64,000 nt of DNA from Vibrio splendidus (GCF_024347615.1 NZ_AP025509.1:558001-622000), one strand, 5' to 3'. Shown: positions 54,217 through 64,000, counted from the stretch's first letter. Notes: generated by a model from the sequence alone, not told the origin. Numbers and translations: made by a program.

Positions 54217-54741
54217 ATGCTAGGTTGCACGAATAAGACTGTCCTTTTAGGACTAGCTGCACTGTGTTCATTCTCTGCGTCTGCAAACAACTTTAACTAC
54301 AACACATTCGAGCTACGCATGGGTACTAGCCCAAGTACTTTCGGTGGTGAAGTCACAACAATGTTCACTCAGAACTCTCACTTTGTTGCTCGTATCGATT
54401 CAGAATTTGAAAGTGACTGGGATGCAGCGGTAGGTATGGGGTTCAACGGCCCAATTAATCAATTTGCTGACGTTACTGGTCAAATGCTACTACACAACAT
54501 TGAACGTAATGACGACAATCACATCAAGACTGAAATCAACATCGGTTTGAGAGCGTGGTTAATGGCAAACGTTGAAGTTAACGCGCGCCTTGGTCAACTG
54601 ATCGACAACGACGACTCTCGCTCAGTTGTTGGTATCGGCGCTCGCTTTCACTCAACGGATCAACTGTCTGTTGGCCTTGATATGCGAAACAACGGTACTT
54701 ATGGCCACCAAATCTTAATGTCTGCTCGATTCGGCTTCTAA
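54217..54741 (+). CDS. small outer-membrane beta-barrel protein
   Basis: A 174-residue protein from ATG 54217 (TATGGAG upstream); an upstream frame overlaps the terminator and is not used. Signal peptide MLGCTNKTVLLGLAALCSFSASA. The mature part alternates hydrophobic and polar residues (NTFELRMGTSPSTFGGEVTTMF, KTEINIGLRAWLMANVEVNARLG, SVVGIGARFHSTDQLSVGLDMR) and ends in ILMSARFGF, a barrel C-terminus. An eight-strand barrel is likely. No named family recognised. Confidence 0.75.
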   Translation: MLGCTNKTVLLGLAALCSFSASANNFNYNTFELRMGTSPSTFGGEVTTMFTQNSHFVARIDSEFESDWDAAVGMGFNGPINQFADVTGQMLLHNIERNDDNHIKTEINIGLRAWLMANVEVNARLGQLIDNDDSRSVVGIGARFHSTDQLSVGLDMRNNGTYGHQILMSARFGF

Positions 54742-54820
54742 ACTGAATTAGCTGCCTAGGTTTTATTGATAAGCTAAGGTTTCGTCACTAAGTAATAAAT
54801 AGCTGTACAAATTACATAGA

Positions 54821-54856
54821 AAAGCCCCGAACACATTAATGTTCGGGGCTTTTTTG
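54821..54856. terminator. bidirectional terminator between the barrel gene and ybiT
   Basis: Perfect 13-bp stem AAAAGCCCCGAAC / GTTCGGGGCTTTT with a 7-base loop; T runs lie on both strands and the flanking genes converge on it. Confidence 0.88.
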
Positions 54857-54909
54857 TTTGTTAGTTTCGCTGGCTTTTAGTCGTTCACGCCCTAAGCCAG
54901 CGACTTACT

Positions 54910-56517
54910 TTATAAATTAACCATCAGCATCTTTTTCTGATGATCTAAGTACTCTTCATAAGTACCTTGGAAACTAACCAGTTGCTTGTCTTTCACATCA
55001 ATAACGTGTGTCGCCAAAGAAGAAACGAACTCACGGTCATGGCTTACGAAGATAAGTGTGCCAGTGTAAACCTTCAACGCATCGTTAAGCGCTTGAATTG
55101 CTTCCATGTCCATGTGGTTCGTTGGTTCGTCCATTACCAGCACGTTGATGTCTTGCATCATTAGCTTGCCGAACAACAGACGGTTCTTCTCACCACCAGA
55201 ACAGTTACGCGCTTTCTTGTTCGCGTCATCAGCAGTAAACAATAGACGACCTAGAATGCCACGTACCATAAGATCATCGTGCTTCACTGTGCGCCATTGA
55301 GAGATCCAATCGAAGATGCTCAGGTCGTTGTCAAAGTCAGTCGTGCTATCTTGTGGGCAGTAGCCTACCGATGCGTTTTCAGACCATTTAACGATACCTT
55401 CGTTTTGCTCTAGTTCTTGAACTAGGCAACGTAGCAGCGTGGTTTTACCCACACCGTTCTCACCGATAACAGCAAGACGTGTGCCCGCTTCAAGCAGCAA
55501 GTTGCCACCAGCAAACAGTGTTTCGCCATCGAAGCCGTGACTAAGCTCTTTAAGTTCAAGCGCTTGACGGTGCAATTTCTTGCCTTCACCAAAATCAATT
55601 GATGGGCTCATACGGCTCGATGATTTCACTTCATCAAGCGTGATTTTGTCCATTTTCTTAGCACGTGAACTTGCTTGCTTCGCTTTAGATGCGTTTGCAC
55701 CAAAACGGTTAACGAAATCTTGAAGTTCGCTAATTTCAGCCGCTTTCTTAGCGTTGTTTGCTAGAAGTTGGTCACGAATCAAACCAGAAGCTTCTAGGAA
55801 GTACTCGTAGTTACCAGGGTAAACACGTAGCTCACCGTAGTCGATATCAGCCATGTGCGTACACACAGAGTTCAGGAAGTGTCTATCATGCGAAATGATG
55901 ATCATTGTACATTTACGCTGGTTTAGCTCTTCAGCAAGCCAGTTGATCGTGTGAATGTCCAAGTTGTTGGTTGGTTCATCAAGAAGCAGAATATCTGGGT
56001 TTGCAAATAGAGCTTGCGCCAGAAGCACACGCAGTTTCCAACCTGGAGCAACTTGCTGCATTAGGCCGAAATGGAACTCTTCTTCGATACCCGCTTGAAT
56101 TAGGATATCACCTGCACGGCTTTCAGCTGTGTAGCCATCCATTTCAGCGAATTCACTTTCAAGTTCAGCGACTTTCATACCATCGTCTTCGCTCATTTCT
56201 GGCAAAGAGTAAATACGGTCACGTTCTTGTTTTACTTCCCACAGTTTTCTGTCACCCATGATCACAACGTCGATAACGCTGTATTGTTCAAAAGCGAACT
56301 GATCTTGGCTTAGCACACCCAGCTTTTCTCCTGGAGTGATAGAAACGTTGCCCGAGCTTGGCGTTAATGCACCACTTAGGATTTTCATGAACGTTGACTT
56401 GCCGCAACCATTGGCGCCGATCAAACCATAGCGGTTGCCGTTACCAAATTTAGCAGAGATGTTTTCAAACAGCGGCTCTGCGCCAAATTGCATTGTGATG
56501 TTCGCGGTAGATATCAA
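54910..56517 (-). CDS. ybiT: ABC-F ATPase YbiT
   Basis: A 535-residue soluble protein with two ABC domains and no membrane segment. First domain: [35 protein letters not shown]; second: [30 protein letters not shown] and [14 protein letters not shown]. The start [20 protein letters not shown] and the [12 protein letters not shown] segment closely follow E. coli YbiT. ABC-F proteins act on the ribosome E site. The gene is convergent with the barrel gene across a shared terminator. Confidence 0.95.
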   Translation of the reverse strand: MISTANITMQFGAEPLFENISAKFGNGNRYGLIGANGCGKSTFMKILSGALTPSSGNVSITPGEKLGVLSQDQFAFEQYSVIDVVIMGDRKLWEVKQERDRIYSLPEMSEDDGMKVAELESEFAEMDGYTAESRAGDILIQAGIEEEFHFGLMQQVAPGWKLRVLLAQALFANPDILLLDEPTNNLDIHTINWLAEELNQRKCTMIIISHDRHFLNSVCTHMADIDYGELRVYPGNYEYFLEASGLIRDQLLANNAKKAAEISELQDFVNRFGANASKAKQASSRAKKMDKITLDEVKSSSRMSPSIDFGEGKKLHRQALELKELSHGFDGETLFAGGNLLLEAGTRLAVIGENGVGKTTLLRCLVQELEQNEGIVKWSENASVGYCPQDSTTDFDNDLSIFDWISQWRTVKHDDLMVRGILGRLLFTADDANKKARNCSGGEKNRLLFGKLMMQDINVLVMDEPTNHMDMEAIQALNDALKVYTGTLIFVSHDREFVSSLATHVIDVKDKQLVSFQGTYEEYLDHQKKMLMVNL

Positions 56518-56719
56518 AGAACTAATTCCTAAGCGTGTACTGACAGATAATTATTAGGCTATTTCAAGAACCTAAATAAGAAGTACGAAAGTATGGATTA
56601 AACAAAAATCGAAGCGCGGATTATATAGAGATCTCGATCACGTTGTCGAGGCCAAACCGTAAACGAATCGTAAACATAGACCATTTAGATGCTTTTCATA
56701 CGTTATTAACGTGTAAATA

Positions 56720-56755
56720 GAAAAATCCCCACCAGTTGAACTGACGGGGATTCTA
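56720..56755 (-). terminator. terminator after the retropepsin-like lipoprotein gene
   Basis: On the minus strand AATCCCC / GGGGATT-type stem (arms 56724-56730 and 56746-56752) followed by TTTTTC; about 75 bp after the stop. Confidence 0.7.
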
Positions 56756-56828
56756 TTTATCGACACTAAAGTGTTCTGTTAAAACTATCTCTCTTCAAGT
56801 CTAAAAGCCCTGATTATGAGACGAAGTG

Positions 56829-57515
56829 TTATTTAGTAATTTTCTTTTGAACGTACTTTTGGCTTACATCCACTACCGCAACATCTCTAAAGAAACTTCT
56901 ACCCAATAGAATAGGGAAAGAAAGATGCGTTCGGTCTGCTAACGTAAACTCAGTTTTGTCTTTCAGCTCGCCGATTTGAATTGAAGCTACGACAACAGCA
57001 CGTCGTTGTGTGCCTTCCGCGCTCGACTGCTTGATCTTAACCCAACGCTCTACCGGTAAACTGATCTCTTTGGTTGTGATACCGTCATGTTCAATTTTAA
57101 ACTTAACCCAGTCTTTTCCGTCACGCTCAAAATCAACGATATCTACAGCACTGATCGAAGATGTTGTTGCGCCTGTATCAATACGAGCTTTAAATGCTTC
57201 TTTCAAACCAGGAACAAACACCCACTCTTCTTCACCAAGAATCAGTTTTCCATCATCCGTTTTTAACGGTTTTGCTGGTGGCTTTTCAACTGGCTCAGGT
57301 TTAACTTCTGGCTCAGTTGGTTTTACTTCTTCTGGCTTCTCTGTAGGTTCCGTTACTTTCTCGCCTTCAGTTGCGTCAGTCTTTGAAGAGTCATCCACAA
57401 CAGGTTGTTCTACTTGAGGCTTTTGCTCTGGCTCGACAGGAACTTGAGTCGTCGTCGAACAAGCAAATAGGCCACCACTTAGCATTAAAACTACAATCGC
57501 TTTCCAATTATACAT
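56829..57515 (-). CDS. retropepsin-like (RimB/DUF785) lipoprotein
   Basis: A 228-residue protein. Lipobox GGLFACSTT (cysteine 19), then a Pro/Glu/Lys-rich linker (about 25-85) suited to span the periplasm. The C-terminal domain EEWVFVPGLKEAFKARIDTGATTSSISAVDI has the retropepsin DTGA catalytic motif; RRAVVVASIQIGEL and FPILLGRSFFRDVAVVDVS complete the ATP-dependent zinc protease/PF05618 family pattern. That family name is historical; the fold is an aspartic protease. Located in the envelope by lipidation, unlike cytosolic RimB. Substrate unknown. Confidence 0.85.
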   Translation of the reverse strand: MYNWKAIVVLMLSGGLFACSTTTQVPVEPEQKPQVEQPVVDDSSKTDATEGEKVTEPTEKPEEVKPTEPEVKPEPVEKPPAKPLKTDDGKLILGEEEWVFVPGLKEAFKARIDTGATTSSISAVDIVDFERDGKDWVKFKIEHDGITTKEISLPVERWVKIKQSSAEGTQRRAVVVASIQIGELKDKTEFTLADRTHLSFPILLGRSFFRDVAVVDVSQKYVQKKITK

Positions 57516-57526
57516 TCAGTCACCTT

Positions 57527-58711
57527 TTATTTCGAAACGTTAGCTATCGCTTTAGCTACATAAGGAATATGGGATTCAGAAAGGCCTGCGATATTGATGC
57601 GTCCGTCGCCAACACCATAGACTCCATATTCTTCACGTAATTGATTCATTTGAGTTTCTTTAAAGCCTAGTACACTAAACATACCTTTATGGCTTTCAAT
57701 GAAGTCAAAGTGTGACGTGTTGTAAGTATTTCGCAATTCATCACATAAACTTTGGCGCAGATTTAACAAACGTTGCTGCATTTCACTCAATTCTTGCTTC
57801 CAAATCGATGTTAGCTCTTGATTCTGAAGAATTGTTTTAACCAAAGCGGCACCATGATCAGGCGGCATTGTGTAAGTTGAACGAGCAAGCGTTAGAAGCT
57901 TACCTTTCGCGTTACCAACGTGTTCGCTGTTTTTACCAATCACAATCGCTGCACCCGTTCTTTCACGGTACAAACCGAAGTTTTTTGAACAAGACGTAGT
58001 AATCAGCATCTCTTCTACGTTGTTAGCCATGTGTTGAAGACCTTTGGCGTCTTCTTCTAGGCCATCGCCAAAGCCTTGGTAGGCAATATCAACGAACGGT
58101 AAGAAACCATTCTTCTGAGATAACTTGGTGATTTCCTGCCATGCTTCAAAGTTGATATCCGCACCCGTTGGGTTATGACAGCAACCGTGCAGTAGTACCA
58201 CGTCTGATGGACCCGCTTTTGAAAGATCATCCAACATTTTCGCAGTATCAACTTGCTTCGTTTCCGGACTGAAGTAGTTGTAGTATCGAACTTTTAAGCC
58301 CGCTGCTTCCATCACCGGTTTATGGTTAACGTAGCTTGGGTTTGAGATCCAAACGGTGGTGTCTGGTTGAGAGACTTTCATTAAGTCGCCCAACATACGA
58401 AGTGCACCACTTGCACCTGGTGTTTGAATCGCAGCAACGCGATCCATTGCTGAAGTCCCTTTAAGCAGTAGATCAACCATGCTCTGGTTAAACTCTTCAC
58501 AGCCTGCTAGGCCAACGTAAGCTTTGGTTTTCTGAGTATCGACAACAATGTCTTGAGCCATAGAAACGGCTTTCATGATCGGTGTTTCGCCTTGGTCGTT
58601 TTTGTAAACGCCAATGCCTAAATCGACTTTGTCAGTACGAGGATCGCCGCGGTAAGCGACAGAAAGAGATAAAATTGGATCTAAAGTTGGTTTTGGTAGA
58701 TGTGAAAACAT
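57527..58711 (-). CDS. tyrB: aromatic amino acid aminotransferase (TyrB/AspC class I)
   Basis: A 394-residue PLP enzyme from ATG 58711 (an in-frame GTG three codons earlier is too close to the AAAGGG site). Family landmarks: SVAYRGDPRTDKVDLGIGVYKNDQGETP, LHGCCHNPTGADI, VDIAYQGFGDGL and the PLP lysine in TTSCSKNFGLYRERTGA, near residue 245. Transfers the amino group from Tyr, Phe or Asp to 2-oxoglutarate. Whether aspartate or aromatic substrates are preferred is not decided by sequence reading alone. Confidence 0.9.
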   Translation of the reverse strand: MFSHLPKPTLDPILSLSVAYRGDPRTDKVDLGIGVYKNDQGETPIMKAVSMAQDIVVDTQKTKAYVGLAGCEEFNQSMVDLLLKGTSAMDRVAAIQTPGASGALRMLGDLMKVSQPDTTVWISNPSYVNHKPVMEAAGLKVRYYNYFSPETKQVDTAKMLDDLSKAGPSDVVLLHGCCHNPTGADINFEAWQEITKLSQKNGFLPFVDIAYQGFGDGLEEDAKGLQHMANNVEEMLITTSCSKNFGLYRERTGAAIVIGKNSEHVGNAKGKLLTLARSTYTMPPDHGAALVKTILQNQELTSIWKQELSEMQQRLLNLRQSLCDELRNTYNTSHFDFIESHKGMFSVLGFKETQMNQLREEYGVYGVGDGRINIAGLSESHIPYVAKAIANVSK

Positions 58712-58921
58712 GAAAGTCACAACCCTTTGAAATTCAAGTATTGAATTTCACGTTAACATTTTCGTACTAAAATCAGAAACATTTTTTAATAGAAGAGCTT
58801 AGTTACCAGAAGTAATCAGAGATTGGTCATTTTAAGCCAAGATAAAGTGAACATTTCGGGTATTTAATGACCAATCACAAAATAAACGCGCTTATTGTTA
58901 AGTCTTTTGTTACGACTTCAA

Positions 58922-59758
58922 TTAAGTGTTGTGTTTGAATTGCCTCGGTGTCATTCCAGACCACGCCTTAAACCGAGTACTAAAGTTAGCGGCATTGGGA
59001 TAACCCACTATCTCGCCAATATGTTGAATCGACCAATCACTCGACTTCAGCAAGCGTGCTGCATACTCCATCCTCATGCGCATGATATGAGTCATAGGGC
59101 TATGTGAATAATAACGTTGGCACAAACGATGGAAATGGGGCTCTGAACACGGGAATAAGCCTGCCAGCTCATGAACGTTCCATTCCTTGTGGAGCTGCTT
59201 TTGTACGTTATCGAACACTCGTCTTAAACGAATCAAATTGCGTGACTGTTGCTGCGGTACCGGCGCATTAATCATGTATTCTATTTGAGCCACACTATGA
59301 TTAGCAATTGCTCCTCCTAAATCGATGGGTAAGGCAATACTTCTGAGCAAGGTATGAATGCAGGACGACACCACCTCAGCTGCTGGCGAAAGCGTGTAGT
59401 TAACTTCATCACTCACGACACCCTCCCATTTTTTATCTGGCGAGAGAAAGATCCATGCAATTTGCCATGTTTCTTCTTCAATCCCGAATCCATTCTCAAT
59501 GCCCGCAGGCACGGTAATACACGACCCTGGCTCTAGAATGTAGCGACACGCCCCACTTTCTAACCAACCCTTTCCTCTCACGGTATACAGCAACATGTGT
59601 TTTTGTTGGTTTCTCCTATGCACTGAAAAGAAATCTCGACACGACGCCGTCCCACACTGAACGATACCTAGTTCTTCGAATGCCAATACATGGCTTTGGT
59701 CGACAAACTCTTGATGCGTGTTTTCAGAAATCTCATACCGTTCTTGCTTGTCATTCAT
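58922..59758 (-). CDS. AraC-family transcriptional regulator
   Basis: A 278-residue regulator. An N-terminal cupin-like sensor (about 20-140; LLYTVRGKGWLESGACRYILEPGSCITVPAG) and a C-terminal pair of helix-turn-helices (WNVHELAGLFPCSEPHFHRLCQRYYSHSP and WSIQHIGEIVGYPNAANFSTRFKAWSGMTPRQFK). Divergent from the MATE pump gene with about 160 bp between, so it may control that gene. Effector unknown. Confidence 0.92.
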   Translation of the reverse strand: MNDKQERYEISENTHQEFVDQSHVLAFEELGIVQCGTASCRDFFSVHRRNQQKHMLLYTVRGKGWLESGACRYILEPGSCITVPAGIENGFGIEEETWQIAWIFLSPDKKWEGVVSDEVNYTLSPAAEVVSSCIHTLLRSIALPIDLGGAIANHSVAQIEYMINAPVPQQQSRNLIRLRRVFDNVQKQLHKEWNVHELAGLFPCSEPHFHRLCQRYYSHSPMTHIMRMRMEYAARLLKSSDWSIQHIGEIVGYPNAANFSTRFKAWSGMTPRQFKHNT

Positions 59759-59921
59759 TTCACTTTTCGCTCATTGGATTTGCCTGCAACTGAGTCACCA
59801 CGTAAGTAATTCGATAGCTTTGGAAAATAGATAGTTTGGCAAAAGTTTGTGATGAGCCTGAACAATACAGTTAAAACAAATGCCGATAAACTTCTCGCAT
59901 ATTCACTAGAGGGGAAATGCG

Positions 59922-61307
59922 ATGCTCTCGACATATCGTCATTTAGACAAAGAGTTTTGGCAAAAACTATTACACATTGGTTTACCTGTCTCGCTGCAAA
60001 CCATGTTGTTTTCATTGCTAGGCGTGGTCGATATTTTTATGGTCAATCAGCTTGGTGATTCTGCAACCGCCGCTGTTGGCGTTGGCAACCGCATCTTCTT
60101 CTTCAACTTGATCATGGTATCGGGGATTAGCGGAGCTGTGAGCGTGCTAGCTTCGCAATATTTTGGCGCAGGTGATTTCAACGGAATTAGACGCACATTA
60201 GCGCAATCATGGGCATTGTCGATTGTCGCCATCATCCCGTTTGTGTTCATTTATACATTGGCTCCTGAATCAGTCGTGTCTGTGGTGGCCTCAGACCCTG
60301 ATTACGTCCGATTGGCAACGGATTACCTTTGGATAACAGGAGCCAGCCTTATTGGAACCGCGATAGTAGTGCCACTAGAAAGCGCACTGCGATCGGTCGG
60401 CGAAGCAAAACTACCTACCAAGATCAGCATCTGGGCAATTATCATCAATGCGATTCTCAATGCATTATTGATCTTTGGTTTATTTGGCTTTCCTGAACTG
60501 GGTGTGGTTGGCGCGGCAATCGGTACTACGGTGTCTCGATTCTTTCAAACTATTTCCCTGCTTGTGATTGCAAAGAAACACTACGCCCACCTATTCCCAA
60601 CACTAAGCAATTGGCGCGATGCAATATTGCCTAAGCATAGAAATAAGTATTTCAAGATAGCGATTCCGATGTTGATTCATGACACGGCTTGGGCGGGTGG
60701 CATTCTGATTTATAACGTTATTGTTGGTCAGATGGGTGTTGGCGAGCTTGCGATCATTTCACTGTTATCGCCTGTTGAAAGCATCTTAATCTCGGCGTTC
60801 ATGGGGTTTGCCGTCGCGGCTTCAATCATTCTAGGTAACGAGATCGGCGCGAAGAACTATCAACGTGTTGAAAATACCGCTTGGGGGTATGTATTGGTCA
60901 GCTGTGGGCTCGCGGCTCTATTAGCCTTATTGTGCTGGTTTGCTAAACCCGCGATCGTATACATGATCGATCTTACTCACTTAGAGCTCAAAGATACGGC
61001 CGTTAACGTTACCTTAGTCATGGCACTCGGCATGATATTAAGAGTCTTCAATATGGTTGGTATCGGCGGAGTGCTGAAAAGTGGTGGCGATATCAACTAC
61101 AGCGTCTTCATCGACCTGTTTGGCCAATGGGCAATCGGTATTCCCCTCGCCTACTTTACCGCGCTGGTGTGGGGGTGGCCGCTAGAATGGGTTTTGATGA
61201 TTGTTCTGCTGGAAGAACTAGCCAAAATCGTTCTAACCAGTAAGAGGATTCAATCCAAAAAATGGATAAACAACCTAATCGACGAGCCTGAGAACATTCC
61301 TATTTAA
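59922..61307 (+). CDS. MATE-family multidrug/Na+ antiporter
   Basis: A 461-residue protein with twelve predicted helices. Family features: LHIGLPVSLQTMLFSLLGVVDIFMVNQLGDSATAAVGVGNR, VSGISGAVSVLASQYFGAGD and the internal second-half counterpart FKIAIPMLIHDTAWAGGIL, with ASIILGNEIGAKN. GAGGGGAA precedes ATG 59922. Expected to export cationic drugs in exchange for Na+ or H+. The divergent AraC regulator is a likely controller. Confidence 0.9.
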   Translation: MLSTYRHLDKEFWQKLLHIGLPVSLQTMLFSLLGVVDIFMVNQLGDSATAAVGVGNRIFFFNLIMVSGISGAVSVLASQYFGAGDFNGIRRTLAQSWALSIVAIIPFVFIYTLAPESVVSVVASDPDYVRLATDYLWITGASLIGTAIVVPLESALRSVGEAKLPTKISIWAIIINAILNALLIFGLFGFPELGVVGAAIGTTVSRFFQTISLLVIAKKHYAHLFPTLSNWRDAILPKHRNKYFKIAIPMLIHDTAWAGGILIYNVIVGQMGVGELAIISLLSPVESILISAFMGFAVAASIILGNEIGAKNYQRVENTAWGYVLVSCGLAALLALLCWFAKPAIVYMIDLTHLELKDTAVNVTLVMALGMILRVFNMVGIGGVLKSGGDINYSVFIDLFGQWAIGIPLAYFTALVWGWPLEWVLMIVLLEELAKIVLTSKRIQSKKWINNLIDEPENIPI

Positions 61308-61473
61308 ACAGGCGCCAAACCGACACTTACGTATCGGCGATAGATTCAAAAGAACTCACACCCAAGGGCTGATTTGTAGCATTGCGCTAACGATGAAGCC
61401 CTTTTTTCTGTTTCTGTTTCTGTTTCTGTTTACGAGAATACTGAATCAGAACAAATCTTATAAGTCAGTAAAG

Positions 61474-61944
61474 CTATAAGTCAGTAAACCGATGGATGAT
61501 TTGGTTTGAACTACCACGCCAATCTAACATTGGATCCGCTTTATCTTGCTCGAAGCGACCATCAATCAAGGTATCAACGTATTCCAATACTTGCTTCTGC
61601 TTTTCATCAAGCTCATCTAGCTCGTAGCCCGTCCACATCCAGATGTCTTTGCCTTCGCATTCCGCTTTTACACGTTGAACCAACTTAAGCACTTCAGACA
61701 CGTTTGCCGGATGCATTGGGTCACCACCAGAAAGTGATAAACCACGACGCTTGATTCGCGGATCATTGAGATCAGCGATAATTTGGTCTTGCAGTTCTTG
61801 AGTAAACAAATGCCCAGAGTCCAATCGTTGTGTCGACTGGTTATAACACCCGCGACACTGGTGCACACAACCCGACACAAACAAAGTGCAGCGTGTTCCT
61901 GGGCCGTTTACAACGTCGATTGGGTGATATTGATGATAATTCAT
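61474..61944 (-). CDS. nrdG: anaerobic ribonucleotide reductase activase NrdG
   Basis: A 156-residue radical-SAM enzyme. The CxxxCxxC iron-sulfur motif is C26, C30, C33 in SGCVHQCRGCYN. SLSGGDPMHP follows, with WMWTGYELDEL. It makes the glycyl radical on NrdD under anaerobiosis. It lies 174 bp downstream of nrdD on the same strand. Confidence 0.96.
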   Translation of the reverse strand: MNYHQYHPIDVVNGPGTRCTLFVSGCVHQCRGCYNQSTQRLDSGHLFTQELQDQIIADLNDPRIKRRGLSLSGGDPMHPANVSEVLKLVQRVKAECEGKDIWMWTGYELDELDEKQKQVLEYVDTLIDGRFEQDKADPMLDWRGSSNQIIHRFTDL

Positions 61945-62118
61945 AAGGCAGTATTGAAAACTCGTTATTGCTTAATAGTTTGAAGCGAAATGCTGTAAGA
62001 ACTGAAACAAAAGAATTGGTATCGACATAGCGCCGATACCAATCTTATTTATTGAAACGTAGATCTTCTAAGTTAACTCGCTAACGATCGCAGATCTTAA
62101 CTAAGATCCTTCGTTAGA

Positions 62119-64000
62119 TTAAAGGTGCTTCACGCGACGTTTAACTTCTTCTTGCTTACCGAAGTTAAATGGTCGTGCATCTGGGCTACCAAGGTAACCA
62201 CATACGCGGCGCGTTACCGACACTTTGGTTGAGTCATGGTTGCCACACTTAGGACACGTAAAGCCTTTACTTGTACAGTCGAACTCACCGTTGTAACCAC
62301 ATTCGTAACACTCATCAATCGGCGTGTTGGTGCCGTAGTAAGGAACACGTGTGTAGCTGTAATCCCATACGTTTTCTAGCGCTTCGATGTTCTTCTGCAT
62401 GTTCGGGAATTCGCCGTAACAGATGAAACCACCGCTAGAGATTTCTGGATAAGGCATCTCGAAATCGATCTTGTCGTATGGGTTCACTGTCTTCTGTACA
62501 TCTAAGTGGAAGCTGTTGGTGTAGTAACCACGGTCTGTTACGCCATCAATCACACCAAACTCTTTGGTATCAATGCTGCAGAAACGGCTACATAGGTTTT
62601 CACTTGGTGTACCGTATAAGCTGAACGCGTAACCTGTTTCTTTCGTCCAAGATTCCACTTCACGCTTCATGTATTCCACCAGCTCAAGCGCTTTAGCACG
62701 CATTTCGCCGTCGTCATACAGGTGAACATCTGTGCCGTAAAGCGCAGTCATTGCTTCGTGGATACCAATGTAGCCAAGAGAAACAGAAGCACGGCCGTTC
62801 TTGAAGATATCGGCAATGGAGTCGTCTGCTTTCAATCGAACGCCACAAGCACCTTCCATGTAAAGGATTGGAGCAACGCGCGCTTTCACGTTTTCTAGAC
62901 GAGAAATACGAGTTTCTAGTGCACGACGAGCCAGCTTCAGTTTTTCATCAAGCAGTTCGTAGAACTTAGTCATATCACGCTGCGCGTTAATCGCAATACG
63001 TGGCAAGTTCAAGCTAACAACACCTAAGTTGTTACGGCCTTCGTGAATCAACTCACCATTTTCTTCGTAAGTATTCAAGAAGCTACGGCAACCCATAGGC
63101 GTTTTAAATGACCCTGTCACTTCTACTACTTTGTCGTAGTTAAGAATGTCTGGGTACATACGCTTAGACGCACACTCAAGTGCCAATTGCTTGATGTCGT
63201 AGTTTGGATCTTGCTTCTGGTGGTTCAAACCATCTTTGATTGCAAACACCAGTTTAGGGAATACCGCTGTTTTGCGGTTCTTACCCAAACCTGCGATGCG
63301 GTTTTTCAAGATAGATTGCTGGATAAGTTTCGAACCCCAGCTTTCGCCTAGACCAAAACCAAACGTAACGAATGGAGTTTGGCCATTAGCCGTGTGTAGC
63401 GTATTTACTTCGTATTCCAAAGATTGGAACGCGTCGTAACACTCTTTCTCTGTACGAGAGATAGCAAAAGCTTCTGGGCTATGAATGTCCCACTCTTTCG
63501 CTAGTGATAAATGCTTCTCGTAGCTCGCCATAACGTAAGGCTCTAAAACCTCATCGATACGGTTAATCGTAGTACCGCCATAGATGTGGCTCGCGACTTG
63601 CGCGATGATCTGTGCGGTTACTGCTGTTGCTGTAGAAATAGACTTAGGCGTGTCGATCTCCGCATTACCCATCTTGAAGCCATGCGTTAACATGCCTTTC
63701 AGATCGATAAGCATACAGTTAAACATTGGGAAGAACGGTGCGTAGTCTAGATCGTGGTAATGAATGTCACCACACTCGTGAGCTTGTACGATGTCACGCG
63801 GCAAAATGTGAGTTTTTGCATAGTGTTTAGCCACGATACCCGCCAGTAAGTCACGCTGAGTTGGGATAACTTTACCGTCTTTGTTGGCATTCTCATTGAT
63901 CAGATCAACATTGCTTTCTTCGATCAAGCCTTCGATCTCACGAGTTAAAGCGCTTTGCTTTTCACGTGCGATGTCGCGGTCATGACGATATTCAATGTAG
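62119..64000 (-). CDS. nrdD: anaerobic ribonucleoside-triphosphate reductase NrdD, C-terminal part (5' end outside window)
   Basis: The frame is open to the window end (a TTG at 63927 is not the start), so about 626 of some 700 residues are visible. Features: HYHDLDYAPFFPMFNCMLIDLKGML, GRNNLGVVSLNLPRIAI with the active-site cysteine region MGCRSFL, a zinc-ribbon CYECGYNGEFDCTSKGFTCPKCG, and the glycyl-radical loop RRVCGYLGSPDARPF near the C-terminus. Reduces NTPs to dNTPs without oxygen. nrdG follows downstream. Confidence 0.96.
   Translation of the reverse strand, partial: YIEYRHDRDIAREKQSALTREIEGLIEESNVDLINENANKDGKVIPTQRDLLAGIVAKHYAKTHILPRDIVQAHECGDIHYHDLDYAPFFPMFNCMLIDLKGMLTHGFKMGNAEIDTPKSISTATAVTAQIIAQVASHIYGGTTINRIDEVLEPYVMASYEKHLSLAKEWDIHSPEAFAISRTEKECYDAFQSLEYEVNTLHTANGQTPFVTFGFGLGESWGSKLIQQSILKNRIAGLGKNRKTAVFPKLVFAIKDGLNHQKQDPNYDIKQLALECASKRMYPDILNYDKVVEVTGSFKTPMGCRSFLNTYEENGELIHEGRNNLGVVSLNLPRIAINAQRDMTKFYELLDEKLKLARRALETRISRLENVKARVAPILYMEGACGVRLKADDSIADIFKNGRASVSLGYIGIHEAMTALYGTDVHLYDDGEMRAKALELVEYMKREVESWTKETGYAFSLYGTPSENLCSRFCSIDTKEFGVIDGVTDRGYYTNSFHLDVQKTVNPYDKIDFEMPYPEISSGGFICYGEFPNMQKNIEALENVWDYSYTRVPYYGTNTPIDECYECGYNGEFDCTSKGFTCPKCGNHDSTKVSVTRRVCGYLGSPDARPFNFGKQEEVKRRVKHL

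Noticed and set aside
61407..61432. Hexanucleotide TTTCTG repeat after the MATE gene
   Set aside because: Short, intergenic between convergent genes and not placed to affect any start; ordinary low-complexity sequence.

Overview
The window is chromosomal DNA of a marine Vibrio, apparently the replication-terminus region of the second (smaller) chromosome. The reasons are gene content and order (hutA, pat, a SPOR lipoprotein, ddl, yciH, then further right a vxrAB-like two-component pair, pntAB and nrdDG, which I recall lying near each other on V. cholerae chromosome 2), a canonical 28-bp dif-like site at 19826-19853, and three exact matches to the MatP site consensus GTGACRNYGTCAC. Gene direction is mostly rightward left of the dif site and mostly leftward right of it, as expected where two replichores meet. 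The species is not determined.

Left arm (1-19.7 kb), core genes: the end of an FAD oxidoreductase; the 5-oxoprolinase operon pxpABC; a TonB receptor-YfiR-diguanylate cyclase operon; galE; an unlisted 24-residue membrane peptide with its own terminator; a Fur-regulated hutA-type haem receptor; a YhaJ-like LysR regulator overlapping the 3' end of the lysine acetyltransferase pat; a SPOR lipoprotein; ddl; a Cre-like recombinase with altered catalytic residues; a DUF3319 gene and yciH.

Centre (19.8-28.66 kb): a complete filamentous prophage (inovirus, VGJ/f237-like layout) between two Xer sites. It holds two repressor-like genes (DUF3693 and DUF3653), a Rep_trans initiator, an RstB-like ssDNA-binding protein, small membrane proteins, a major coat protein, a 32-residue pVII/pIX-sized ORF, pIII-like, pVI-like and Zot proteins, an RHH-like protein preceded by a 44-bp-periodic stem-loop array, and a two-gene cargo cassette in the slot where CTX phage carries ctxAB. 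The phage has no integrase and would use host XerCD. Joining the two att sites on paper extends the DUF3693 reading frame through attP until it overlaps the start of the DUF3653 gene, so integration appears to truncate and uncouple the two regulators.

Accessory stretch (28.7-36 kb): a Phd/ParE toxin-antitoxin pair; a three-gene membrane cluster with a CyanoTRADDas-like protein and a DUF2806 gene broken by one in-frame amber codon; a tiny holin-like cassette with its own terminator; and a membrane diguanylate cyclase.

Right arm (36-64 kb), core genes: yoaH; a TraF-like outer-membrane protein, a DUF2861 protein and a VxrB/VxrA-like pair; pntAB; an HlyU-family protein and a ComFB-family protein; two more diguanylate cyclases flanking an autotransporter-barrel protein whose signal peptide is built from 21-bp repeats; a DUF3069-like gene; modABC; cobyric acid synthase; a BOF-domain protein; a small beta-barrel protein; ybiT; a retropepsin-like lipoprotein; an aromatic aminotransferase; an AraC regulator divergent from a MATE pump; nrdG and the 3' part of nrdD. 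In all, four GGDEF proteins and no EAL protein are present.
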